The position numbers and the translations under genes were made by a program. A stretch of DNA of 64,000 nucleotides from Streptomyces gelaticus (GTDB lineage Bacteria > Actinomycetota > Actinomycetes > Streptomycetales > Streptomycetaceae), in NCBI RefSeq assembly GCF_014649535.1, contig NZ_BMTF01000002.1:372001-436000 (forward strand), written 5' to 3'. Numbering within the stretch: position 1 is the first letter of the stretch; each line of letters starts with the position of its first letter. The notes beneath the pieces are model-generated. The model was not told the origin of the DNA, ran no database searches, and saw only the letters and a program-made list of their open reading frames with translations. Below are positions 45,353-54,400 of the stretch, piece by piece.

Positions 45353-46345
45353 TCACTCCGATGACGGCGTGACCGCCTGGCCCGGTGCGGGTGCCACATC
45401 GCGCAGCAGGTGGGTGAACGCGCCCTCGTCCAGGATCGGGGTGCCGAACGACTTCGCCTTGACCGTCTTCGACGTCGACGAGTCCGGGTCATTGGTGACC
45501 AGCAGACTGGTCAGCCGGGACACGCTGGTCGCCACATGCAGCCCGGCCTCCACGGCCCGGTCCTCCAGCAGTTCGCGGTCGACGGAGGTGTCCCCGGAGA
45601 ACGCCACCCGCATGCCCTGCATGAGAGGTTTGTCCTTCTCGTACCGCCCGGGGTTCGGATACGGGCACGCCGGGCGCTTGCGCGAGGGGCGCCAGCTGCT
45701 GTGACCGTACGAGGGCTGGTAGCCGATCCGCGGTGTGACGGGGGAGTCCGACCACTCGGTCAGCGGCCGGCACTCCAGCAGCGGCAGCCGGACCCCGCCC
45801 CGCGCCGCCGCGTGCAGGCTCGGCCGGAACGCCTCGGCCAGCACCCGGGCGTCGTCCAGGGCGTGGTGGGCGCGCTGCTGCACGACGCCGAAGTGCGCTG
45901 CCAGCGACTCCAGTTTGTGGTTGGGCAGCGGCAGCCGAAGCTCCTTGGAGAGCGCGATGGTGCACAGCCGCTGTGTCACGGGGGCGACGGCCGAGGCCCG
46001 TGCGTACTCCCGCGCCAGCATCGACCAGTCGAAGGCCGCGTTGTGCGCGACGAGGACGCGGTCCGCGAGCCGCTCCGAGAGCTGGGCGGCGACCTCCGGG
46101 AAGAGCGGAGCGCCTTCGAGGACATCACTGGTCAGCCCGTGGATCCAGACCGGGCCGGGATCGCGCTCGGGGTTGACGAGGGTGTACCAGTGGTCCTCGA
46201 CATTGCCCTGCGCGTCCAGGCGGTAGACCGCAGCGGACACTATCCGGTCGTCCCGTGCGAGTCCGGTGGTCTCCACGTCGACGACCGCGTACCCCTGTGG
46301 GTAGGCGGTCGGCCACGGTGCTGCGGTCTGGCGGTCGTCGAGCAT
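45353..46345 (-). CDS. DEDDh 3-prime-5-prime exonuclease with C-terminal BRCT domain
   Basis: The protein has about 330 residues. The exonuclease core is DnaQ-like: ExoI YAVVDVETTGLARDDR, ExoII VLVAHNAAFDWSMLA and ExoIII HHALDDARVLAEA supply the DEDDh residues. Residues about 245-320 form a BRCT domain (GMRVAFSGDTSVDRELLEDR, VTSLLVTNDPDSS-like). A Trp/Pro/Arg linker joins them. It is a proofreading-like repair exonuclease rather than the replicative epsilon subunit. The start is ATG 46345 or the GTG two codons earlier (46351); no ribosome site is visible, so it may be leaderless. Confidence 0.88.
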   Translation of the reverse strand: MLDDRQTAAPWPTAYPQGYAVVDVETTGLARDDRIVSAAVYRLDAQGNVEDHWYTLVNPERDPGPVWIHGLTSDVLEGAPLFPEVAAQLSERLADRVLVAHNAAFDWSMLAREYARASAVAPVTQRLCTIALSKELRLPLPNHKLESLAAHFGVVQQRAHHALDDARVLAEAFRPSLHAAARGGVRLPLLECRPLTEWSDSPVTPRIGYQPSYGHSSWRPSRKRPACPYPNPGRYEKDKPLMQGMRVAFSGDTSVDRELLEDRAVEAGLHVATSVSRLTSLLVTNDPDSSTSKTVKAKSFGTPILDEGAFTHLLRDVAPAPGQAVTPSSE

Positions 46346-46380
46346 GGTCACAGAGAATACGGGCCGCGACTGACAGTCTC

Positions 46381-47055
46381 CTATTCGGCTGTCTCCCGCT
46401 CCTGCGTGCCGGTTCTGCGGCGCGCCCCCTGTTGCGGGGGGCCTGTCAGCAGTCCTTCCACCAGGGCCCGTACGGAATCCTCGAACAGCCGGTCCGGGTC
46501 GGTGGGCCGGGCCAGCGCGCGGGCCAGCGCCGGGTCGTCGTCCGCGGCGGACGCGGTCCACAGCTCGCCCTCGCCGGGTGACTGGACGGGGGACCGCTCC
46601 CGATTGCGTTCGACGAGCAGGAAGCCGACGGTCTGGAACTGCACCGCCCGCACCGCCGCCGCAGCCCGCGCCCCGCGCAGCCCCGCGGCGTGCACTTCGT
46701 GGACGAGGGCCTGTTGCGCGGGCAGGAACATCCGCTCGGTGAGCCCTCGTTCGTGGACCATCGCGATCAGATGCGGCCTGGCCCGCAGTTGGCGGCGCAG
46801 GCCGCGGGCGACCGAGACGATGCGGGCCGCCGGGGTCCGGCCGGCCGGGCGGAGGGTGCCCATTTCCTGCACGGTGCTCTCGACCAGGGCGTCCAGCAGC
46901 GATTCACGATTGCCGACGTGCCAGTAGATCGACGTCACCGCGGTGCCCAGTTCCGCGGCCAGAGCACGCATGGTGAGGGCCTGCGGGCCGTTCCGCCTCA
47001 CCAGGGCGGCGGCCGTATCCAGGACCTGCTCGCGAGTCAGCGACGATCGCGCCAC
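46381..47055 (-). CDS. TetR family transcriptional regulator
   Basis: The protein has 224 residues and starts at GTG with AAGGAG upstream. The N-terminal HTH (ALTMRALAAELGTAVTSIYW, HVGNRESLLDALVES) is a standard TetR DNA-binding domain, and the helical C-domain holds the effector pocket. It is divergent from the acetoacetate-decarboxylase-like operon, with a perfect palindrome at 47117-47131 between them. It probably represses that operon and itself. Confidence 0.9.
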   Translation of the reverse strand: MARSSLTREQVLDTAAALVRRNGPQALTMRALAAELGTAVTSIYWHVGNRESLLDALVESTVQEMGTLRPAGRTPAARIVSVARGLRRQLRARPHLIAMVHERGLTERMFLPAQQALVHEVHAAGLRGARAAAAVRAVQFQTVGFLLVERNRERSPVQSPGEGELWTASAADDDPALARALARPTDPDRLFEDSVRALVEGLLTGPPQQGARRRTGTQERETAE

Positions 47056-47116
47056 AGTGCTCCTTGATTCTCGAACTCCGTTACGTGCATGCCTATTTAC
47101 CCTTCATCGACGTCGG

Positions 47117-47131
47117 TGTAACTGTGTTACA
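47117..47131. promoter_or_regulatory. Palindromic operator in the tetR/ADC divergent region
   Basis: TGTAAC-TGT-GTTACA is a perfect 6+3+6 palindrome midway in the 143-base divergent region. Its size and position are typical of a TetR-family operator. Binding is inferred, not shown. Confidence 0.65.
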
Positions 47132-47198
47132 GAACCTGGCGCGGAGAACCGAGACACGGAGAACCGATTCACGGACGACCGAGAAGGGGTGGTACGGC

Positions 47199-47999
47199 AT
47201 GGCACGTGTACGGTACGGCGCACGCACCGAGGCCGAGATCGCGACGGCCCGCGAGGCACGCTCCGCACTCCCCGACATCTGGTCCACCGGTGTGGTGGCC
47301 CTCTGGGAGAGCGACCCCGACGCGGTGGCGGCCGTCCTCCCACCGCCCCTCGAACCCGCACGGCGCCCGCTCGTCCGGGCGAGCATCAGTACGGTCGAAC
47401 TCCCCGGCTACCCACTCGGCGCCGGCTCCGTCGCCGTCGCCGCCGTCCACGACGGGCACGAGGGCTGGTACCCGCTCGTCATGCCGATGACCCATGAACG
47501 GGCGCTGACCGGCGGCCGCGAGGTGTTCGGCGAACCGAAGAAGCTCGGCGAGGTGACCGTCGAACGCGACGGCCTCGTCGTCCGGGCCGCGCTCGCCCGG
47601 CACGGCATCGCGTTCGTCGAGGTGCGCGGCGCGGTCGGCGAACAGCTCCCGCTGCCCGAGCCGACGGCCAAGCTCGACTTCTACTTCAAATTCCTGCCCG
47701 CGGTGGACGGCGAAGGGTTCGACTCCGACCCCGTCCTGATCCACTGCACCCGCCACGAGAAGGTCCGCAGACTGGAACGCATATCGGGCGACGTGGTGCT
47801 GCGCGAGTCGGTGTACGACCCGGTCGCCGACCTCCCCGTACGACGGCTGGTCGACCTCACCATCGGCGAGAAGACCAGCGACCAGCAGGGCAGGGCCGTG
47901 GAGCGGGTGAGCGCGAAGGCCCTGCTGCCGTACATCCACCAGCGCTACGACGACCCGCAGCAGATCCACGACGGACCGCCGGAGGGGAGCGTCCGATGA
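47199..47999 (+). CDS. Acetoacetate decarboxylase (ADC) fold protein
   Basis: The protein has 266 residues; the ATG at 47199 follows AAGGGG. GGREVFGEPKKLGEVTVERD carries the paired Lys (EPKK) of ADC enzymes, whose second Lys forms a Schiff base with the keto substrate. The length and the beta-cone pattern fit the family. It is probably an enzyme that decarboxylates or hydrates a beta-keto or enol acid in the operon pathway. Its stop overlaps the next ATG. Confidence 0.88.
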   Translation: MARVRYGARTEAEIATAREARSALPDIWSTGVVALWESDPDAVAAVLPPPLEPARRPLVRASISTVELPGYPLGAGSVAVAAVHDGHEGWYPLVMPMTHERALTGGREVFGEPKKLGEVTVERDGLVVRAALARHGIAFVEVRGAVGEQLPLPEPTAKLDFYFKFLPAVDGEGFDSDPVLIHCTRHEKVRRLERISGDVVLRESVYDPVADLPVRRLVDLTIGEKTSDQQGRAVERVSAKALLPYIHQRYDDPQQIHDGPPEGSVR

Positions 48000-48880
48000 G
48001 ACTGGAGAAGGGGCAGACCGCCGTCGTCACCGGCGCCGCGAGCGGCATCGGCCTCGCGATGGCACGCAGGTTCGCCGCCGAGGGGCTGAGCGTCGTCCTC
48101 GCCGATGTGGAGGAGGGCGCGCTCGACGGGGCGGCGCGCGAATTGCGCCGGGACGGTGCGCAGGTGCTGGCCCGGGTCGTCGACGTCGGCGAGCGGGAAT
48201 CCGTACAGGCGCTGGCCGAAGCCGCGTACGACACCTTCGGCGCCGTGCATGTGCTGTGCAACAACGCCGGTGTCGGTTCCGGGGCCGAGGGCCGGATGTG
48301 GGAACACGAACCGAACGACTGGAAGTGGGCGTTCGCGGTCAATGTCTGGGGCGTCTTCCACGGCATCCAGGCGTTCGTGCCGCGCATGATCGCGGGCGGT
48401 GGTCCGGGTCATGTCGTCAACACCTCGTCCGGCGACGGCGGGATCGCCCCGCTGCCGACCGCCTCCGTGTACGCGGTCACCAAGTCCGCAGTCGTCACGA
48501 TGACCGAGTCGCTGTACGCACATCTGAAGGCCGAGGGCGCACCGGTCGGCGCCTCGGTGCTCTTCCCCGGCCCGCACATGCTCCGTACCGGACTGTGGGA
48601 ATCGCACCGCAACCGCCCGCAGCGGTACGCCAAGGAGCGCCCCCGCAAGACCCCGTACCGCAGCCTCGACCAGTGGGAGTCCGCCATGCGGGCGGCGGGC
48701 CACGAGGTGGAGTTCACCCCGGTGGAGGACGTCGCGGGGACCGTCGTGGACGGGATACGCGCCGACCGCTTCTGGATGCTGCCGCAGAGCGAGCACAGCG
48801 ACCGGCAGATCCGCGCCAGGTCGCAGTCGATGCTCGACCGGGCCAACCCGTCGTACCTGGAGAGTTTCATACTCGACTGA
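47996..48880 (+). CDS. SDR family NAD(P)-dependent oxidoreductase
   Basis: This is a 294-residue classical SDR: TGAASGIGLAMARRF cofactor loop, CNNAGVGSG, catalytic Ser (VNTSSGDGG) and YAVTKSAV with Tyr-Lys in place. The C-terminal extension (about 220-294) is longer than usual. Alcohol/ketone oxidoreduction is expected. It is translationally coupled to the ADC-like gene (ATGA) and 10 bases upstream of the first amidohydrolase. Confidence 0.92.
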   Translation: MRLEKGQTAVVTGAASGIGLAMARRFAAEGLSVVLADVEEGALDGAARELRRDGAQVLARVVDVGERESVQALAEAAYDTFGAVHVLCNNAGVGSGAEGRMWEHEPNDWKWAFAVNVWGVFHGIQAFVPRMIAGGGPGHVVNTSSGDGGIAPLPTASVYAVTKSAVVTMTESLYAHLKAEGAPVGASVLFPGPHMLRTGLWESHRNRPQRYAKERPRKTPYRSLDQWESAMRAAGHEVEFTPVEDVAGTVVDGIRADRFWMLPQSEHSDRQIRARSQSMLDRANPSYLESFILD

Positions 48881-48890
48881 GGAGCGAGCG

Positions 48891-50168
48891 ATGACCGACG
48901 ACCCGTACCTGATCATCTCCTCCGACTGCCACGCCGGGCTGCCGACCGAGGAGTACCGGCCCTATCTCGACCCCCGCTTCCACCGGGAGTTCGACGACTT
49001 CCTCGCCGGGCGCGAGCGCCGCCGCGAGGAGATGACCCGCCTCGGTGTACGCAACGAGGCCTTTGCCGACAAGTGGTTCCAGGACAACGAGGAAGGTCTG
49101 AAGGGCGGCTGGGACGCCGCCCGGCGTCTCAAGGAACTCGACGGCGACGGGGTGGCGGCCGAGGTCGTCTTCCCCGACGCGGACGCCGTCGACAGCCGGA
49201 CCGCCGCCCCGTTCGGCGTGGGCCTCGGGCTCTCCGGCGACCAGGACCCCGAACTGGGCATGGCGGGCGCGCAGGCCCACAACCGCTGGCTCGCCGACTT
49301 CGTCTCGCAGAACCCCGAACGCCACTGCGGGGTCGCCCTGTTGCCCGTCACCGGGGAGGTCGACCGGGTCGTCGCGGAGATCCACCGGGCCAAGGAATCC
49401 GGACTCGGCGCACTCATGATCCCGTCCATGTGGGTGGACAAGGCCCCGTATCACGACCGTCGTTACGACCCCGTGTGGGCGGCCGCCGCCGAGACGGCCA
49501 TGCCGGTGGTCACGCACTCCGGTGCGGCCCCGCGCCACGAGTACGGCGACCACCTCGGGATCTACGTCTCCGAGGTCACCTGGTGGCCGTCCCGCCCGCT
49601 CTGGTTCCTGCTCTGGTCGGGCGCCTTCGAACGCCACCCCGGGCTGAGGTTCGGCGTCGCCGAGTCCGGCTGCTGGTGGCTGCCGAACCTCCTCTGGTTC
49701 ATGGACCGGCTCTACCTGGGTGCCCACGGCGGCAAGAAACTCTCCCCGTTCGCCGAGCTGAAGCGGCCCCCGCACGAGTATCTCGACCGCCAGGTCTTCA
49801 TCTGCGCCACGAACACCAAGCGCCGCGAACTGGCCCAGCGGTACGAGATCGGTGTCGACAACATCCTGTGGGGCAGCGACTTCCCGCATCCCGAAGGCAC
49901 CTGGCCGAACACGGCGAACTGGCTGCGCAACACCTTCCACGACATTCCGGTGGCCGAGACCCGCCGCATGCTGGGCCTTGCCGCGGCGGAGGTCTTCGGC
50001 TTCGACACGGCGAAGCTCGCGCCGGTCGCCGAGCGCATCGGCCCCACACCCGAGGACCTGGGCCAGAGCGCCGACCAGGCGGCGGTCGAGGCGTCCTGGG
50101 CACGCTCGCGGGAGGTCGGCCGGCACTGGCTGACCGACCACGACTTCCCGGTCCTGGGGGTCCGGTGA
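48891..50168 (+). CDS. Amidohydrolase-2 family metal hydrolase/decarboxylase
   Basis: This is a 425-residue TIM-barrel protein of the amidohydrolase-2 (ACMS decarboxylase/resorcylate decarboxylase-like) family. IISSDCHAG supplies the first metal motif, VVTHSGAAPRHEYG a central His and LWGSDFPHPEGTW the C-terminal Asp. Two paralogues lie in tandem (about one-third alike by eye), so they may form a heteromer or act on successive intermediates. GGAGCGAGCG precedes the ATG. Confidence 0.88.
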   Translation: MTDDPYLIISSDCHAGLPTEEYRPYLDPRFHREFDDFLAGRERRREEMTRLGVRNEAFADKWFQDNEEGLKGGWDAARRLKELDGDGVAAEVVFPDADAVDSRTAAPFGVGLGLSGDQDPELGMAGAQAHNRWLADFVSQNPERHCGVALLPVTGEVDRVVAEIHRAKESGLGALMIPSMWVDKAPYHDRRYDPVWAAAAETAMPVVTHSGAAPRHEYGDHLGIYVSEVTWWPSRPLWFLLWSGAFERHPGLRFGVAESGCWWLPNLLWFMDRLYLGAHGGKKLSPFAELKRPPHEYLDRQVFICATNTKRRELAQRYEIGVDNILWGSDFPHPEGTWPNTANWLRNTFHDIPVAETRRMLGLAAAEVFGFDTAKLAPVAERIGPTPEDLGQSADQAAVEASWARSREVGRHWLTDHDFPVLGVR

Positions 50169-51391
50169 TGGACCGCTACACGGTCATCTCCGCAGACTGC
50201 CACGCCGGAGCCGATCTCCTCGACTACAGGCCCTATCTGGAGGCCAAGTACCACGACGACTTCGACGCGTGGGCAGCGGCATACGTCAACCCGTACGAGG
50301 ACCTCCTCGCCGACACCGCCGACCGCAACTGGAACTCCGCACGCCGCGTCGCGGAGCTGGAGGCGGACGGCATCGTCGCGGAGGTCGTCTTCCCCAACAC
50401 CATCCCGCCCTTCTTCCCCTCCGCCTCCCTGATGGCGCCCGCGCCGACGCGGGCGGACTACGAACAGCGCTGGGCCGGCCTGCGCGCCCACAACCGCTGG
50501 CTCGCCGACTTCTGCGCGCAGGTGCCGGGCCGGCGGGCGGGCGTCGCGCAGATCCTCCTCAACGATCCGACGGAGGCGGTCCGCGAGGTCCGCCGCACGA
50601 AGGAGGCGGGGCTCACCGGCGGCATCCTGCTGCCCGGCACTCCGCCGGGATCCGGCATCCCGGAGCTGTACTCCCAGGTGTACGACCCGCTGTGGGAGGT
50701 CTGCGAGGAGCTGGACGTACCCGTGAACCACCACGGCGGATCGGCCTCCCCGCCGCTCGGCGACGAACCGGCGGCGCGTGCGGTCTTCATGGTGGAGACG
50801 ACCTGGTTCTCCCACCGGGCGCTGTGGCACCTGATCTTCGGCGGGGCTTTCCGTCGCCATCCCGGACTGAAACTGGTCCTCACCGAACAGGGCTCCGGCT
50901 GGATCCCGGGCGTCGTGGAGATGCTGGACTACTACCACGGACGTCTGGTCGCGGCGGCGACGGGGGCATCCACCGCCGAGTCCAAATTCGGCGCAGGGCT
51001 TGCCGCTTCGATGGGCGCGAGCCCCGGTGAGGTGTGGCGGGACAACTGTTACGTCGGCGCCAGCTTCATGCGGCCGCACGAGGTGCCGCTGCGCGACCGG
51101 ATCGGCATCGACAAGATCATGTGGGGCAGCGACTACCCGCACGACGAGGGGACCGCCCCGTACTCGCGAGAGGGCCTGCGGATCGCGTATGCGGGCCTGC
51201 CGCCCGAGGAGATCGCGGCGATGGCCGGCGGCAATGCCGCGCGCGTCTACGGGTTCGACCTGGCGGCGCTGGACCGTGTCGCCGCGACCGTCGGCCCGAC
51301 GGTGGAGGAGATCGCCGAACCCCTGAAGGAGGTCCCGCCCGACGCGACCAGCCCCGCCTTCGCGCGGGGCGGGTCGGTACGCGTCTGGTGA
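50168..51391 (+). CDS. Second amidohydrolase-2 family protein, tandem paralogue
   Basis: The protein has 407 residues and its ATG shares one base with the previous stop (TGATG). Key motifs parallel its neighbour: VISADCHAGADLLDYRPYL, VNHHGGSASPPLGD and IMWGSDYPHDEGTAPYS. Hydrolysis or non-oxidative decarboxylation of a carboxylated intermediate is likely. It is the last gene of the TetR-linked operon (47199-51391). I cannot name the substrate. Confidence 0.88.
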   Translation: MDRYTVISADCHAGADLLDYRPYLEAKYHDDFDAWAAAYVNPYEDLLADTADRNWNSARRVAELEADGIVAEVVFPNTIPPFFPSASLMAPAPTRADYEQRWAGLRAHNRWLADFCAQVPGRRAGVAQILLNDPTEAVREVRRTKEAGLTGGILLPGTPPGSGIPELYSQVYDPLWEVCEELDVPVNHHGGSASPPLGDEPAARAVFMVETTWFSHRALWHLIFGGAFRRHPGLKLVLTEQGSGWIPGVVEMLDYYHGRLVAAATGASTAESKFGAGLAASMGASPGEVWRDNCYVGASFMRPHEVPLRDRIGIDKIMWGSDYPHDEGTAPYSREGLRIAYAGLPPEEIAAMAGGNAARVYGFDLAALDRVAATVGPTVEEIAEPLKEVPPDATSPAFARGGSVRVW

Positions 51392-51479
51392 TCCGCAGTC
51401 GTCGACCCCCGTCCGGTCCGCCGCTCACCTGTGGCATGGTGATCTGCACCGATCAGGCCCGACGGGGGAGGCGACGGTC

Positions 51480-54400
51480 ATGGGCGAAAGCAGGCAGGCA
51501 CTGCTCATCGCTGTGCCGCAGTACGAACTGAACGACCATTTCCCGGACTTGACCCATGCCGTGCACCGGGACGTCGAGCTGATGGACGCCGCGCTGCGCT
51601 CGTCCGGATACAGCGTCGAGACGCTGGGGCTCTCTTCGGACCGTCCGGCTCTGCGCTCCCGGATCGTCAGCGCCATCAGCCGGGTCTGTTGTACGGCACC
51701 GGAGGACGGCACCGTACTGATCCACTTCACCGGCCACGGACTGTCCGTCGACGGCGCCGACTACCTCGTGCCCTCGGAGGCACAGCTCAACTGGTCGACC
51801 GATCCGCCGCATGTCGACGCCGACAGCCTGATCGGCCTCGATCTGACGACGCTGCTCAAGGGCTGCAGGGCCGGCACGGTCCTGCTCAGCATCGACGCCT
51901 GCCGTGATGCCCATCAACCGGACGGTGCGGGCTCCTTCGGCGGGCCCGCGACCAACTTTCCGTCGTGGCGGGACCGGGTGGCCGTTGTCTTCGGCTGTGC
52001 GGCGGGCCAGACGTGTGGTTCGGACGATCTCCTGGGCAGCCACTTCACCCGGGCGCTCGCGGACGCCCTGGCCTCGGACACGTCCCCGCGGACCGTCGGC
52101 GACGTCATCTCCCACACTGTCCGCAGAACCGCGGAATTCGCCCGGATCGCCCAGCACGAGCAACGGCCCACCGTGCACTACGCGCCGAGTGGCCCCGCGG
52201 CGATCGCCGGCACCGAACTCTGCGCCGGAAAGACTCTCCAGGAGGAGTGGTCCGTCGCAATCCGCGATCCGGAGCTGTGGGCGGCCGTCCAGTGCGGTGA
52301 GGACCGCAGAAGCGAACTGCAGCAGGCCCTGGAGCGGTTGGCCCTGGAGTGCGCCAGGCTGCGGGCCCAGGCACTGGCCGAGACCCCCGACCCCTGGGCC
52401 GACGACGGCTATCCGGTACGGGTGCTGGCGACCGGACTGCGGGCGCTGCTGGCTCCGTCGGTGACCCTCGGCGGTCCGCTGCTGGACCCGTCCGAGATCG
52501 CCGTGCTCCTGGCCGCGCCGTTCGTCCGCGAGGCCGTCTACGCCATGGGTGTCAAGGAGGCGGCGGCCGCCCTGCCTTTCCAGCTCGAACCGGCGGTGGG
52601 TGAACTGGGGTGCTACGAGGCCAGGATCGATCTTGAGCACACGTACGCCGCGCATCCGCTGATCTGGCGGAAGGGGCGCGAACTGGCGAGCAGGGGCGCG
52701 CACGAGGAAGCAGGGGCTGTTGCCGCTTGGCTGATGCACCGTCATGTTGCGGGACGCGAAGAGCTCTGGGACACCTATGCACCAGGCCTGCTCGCACCGC
52801 TCGCCTTCGCCGTGCTCGGTACCAGTGAGGCCTCCGCCCGGTCCGCGGAGCTGATGGACGGGCTGATGCGGGTCTGCCGTCAGACCGCCGTCGTTCCGTC
52901 GCAGCCGTATGCCGGGGAGCGCGAAGGCGCCGACGGGCCGCAGCGGCCGGAGCAGGTCGTGCCGCGCACCGGTCCTGCCGAACGGTGGCGCCCGCGTGAA
53001 CTGTCCTGGCTGATCGGCCTCGCGGGTCTCCTCGGTGGAGATCTCCGTGACATGCCGGGCGTCCTGGTGGACAACATCGGCGTCACGGACGGCCTCGTCC
53101 CCGCCCAGGCGGTCGCCGGTGTCCAGGAGCTGCGCTGGTCCAGAGACCGCCTCGGGACCTCTGTCGACCTGGACCTGCCCTGCCCGCACCCCGCGGTGCA
53201 CGCCGCACTGGAGACGCTGACGGGCTGGGCCGACGACGCCGTGCAGCACATCAAGCAGCACCTCGCGCCGGGCGAGTCCGGAGGCCCGCTCACTCATCTC
53301 CCCGAACGCGTGACCTGCCGCAAACTGCGTCCCCAGTACGACGCCGCCGGCCGTGGCGACGCCTACGGGCTGCCGCTCATGCGCTTCAGCCTCGCCGAGG
53401 ACGAGATGCGTGAACTCCTCATGGGGTCCCAGTTGTACGGCGACCGGACCCTGGCCCTGCGCGAGCTCTACCAGAACGCCCTCGACGCCTGCCGTTATCG
53501 CAAGGCACGTGTGCGGTACGGCGAGCTGAAGGAGGGTATCCGGCAGGCCTGGGACAGCGAGATCGTCTTCCGGCAGGGCGTCGACGACGACGGCCGGCCG
53601 TACGTGGAGTGCGAGGACAACGGCGTAGGGATGGGCCAGGCCGCTCTGCGGAGCACGTTCTCTCGGGCGGGCCGCCGGTTCGAGCAGTCCAGGGAGTACC
53701 GGAGAGAGCAGGCCCGCTGGCGTGCGGTGGACAAGGACCTCAGGCTCTATCCGAACAGCCGTTTCGGTATTGGTGTGTTCAGCTACTTCATGCTGGCAGA
53801 CGAAATCAGCATCTGGACACGGGTCACGGACGAGTTCGGCCGCCCGGAGTCCAGTCGCGGGCTGCGCGTGGACATCGCGTCGAGCGGGAGTCTCTTCCGT
53901 ATCAAGGAGAGCGACGCTGCCCAGCCGGGTGGCGGGACTCGGGTGCGGCTGTATCTCAACGGCGACACGATCGACGTGGCGAACGAACTGGCCAAGCATG
54001 TGTGGCTCAGCGACTGCACCATGCGGGTGGAGCAAAGCGGTGCCGTGGTCAAGGAGTGGGAGAAGGGCGTCCTCTACTACGCCGGAGAAGCTTCGGGCCC
54101 GGTAAAGGCTGGTCAGCACGTGTGGTGGGTTCCCGGGCAGGGCTGCCTGCTGGTCGACGGTATCTGGACGCCGACGAACAGCCGCGAAGAGGCGCCGAGC
54201 AGGTCGTCCAGGGGTTATCTCACGAGCCGTTCGGTTTCGGAGGCAGTTCCCTACGGGTGCGTCGTGGATCTCAGGGAGACTCATTCTCCGGATCTGAATA
54301 CCAGCAGGACCCAGATTCTGAAGTTCGACAGAAAATGGATGACAAGCCACGTCCGCGCACTGGCCCAGCGCATGGATCTTCCTTCGTGGTTCACCGTGGA

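Noticed and set aside
51453..54350. A 965-codon minus-strand frame opposite the caspase-HSP90 gene
   Set aside because: Its translation is low-complexity and the plus strand carries catalytic motifs, so this is a shadow.
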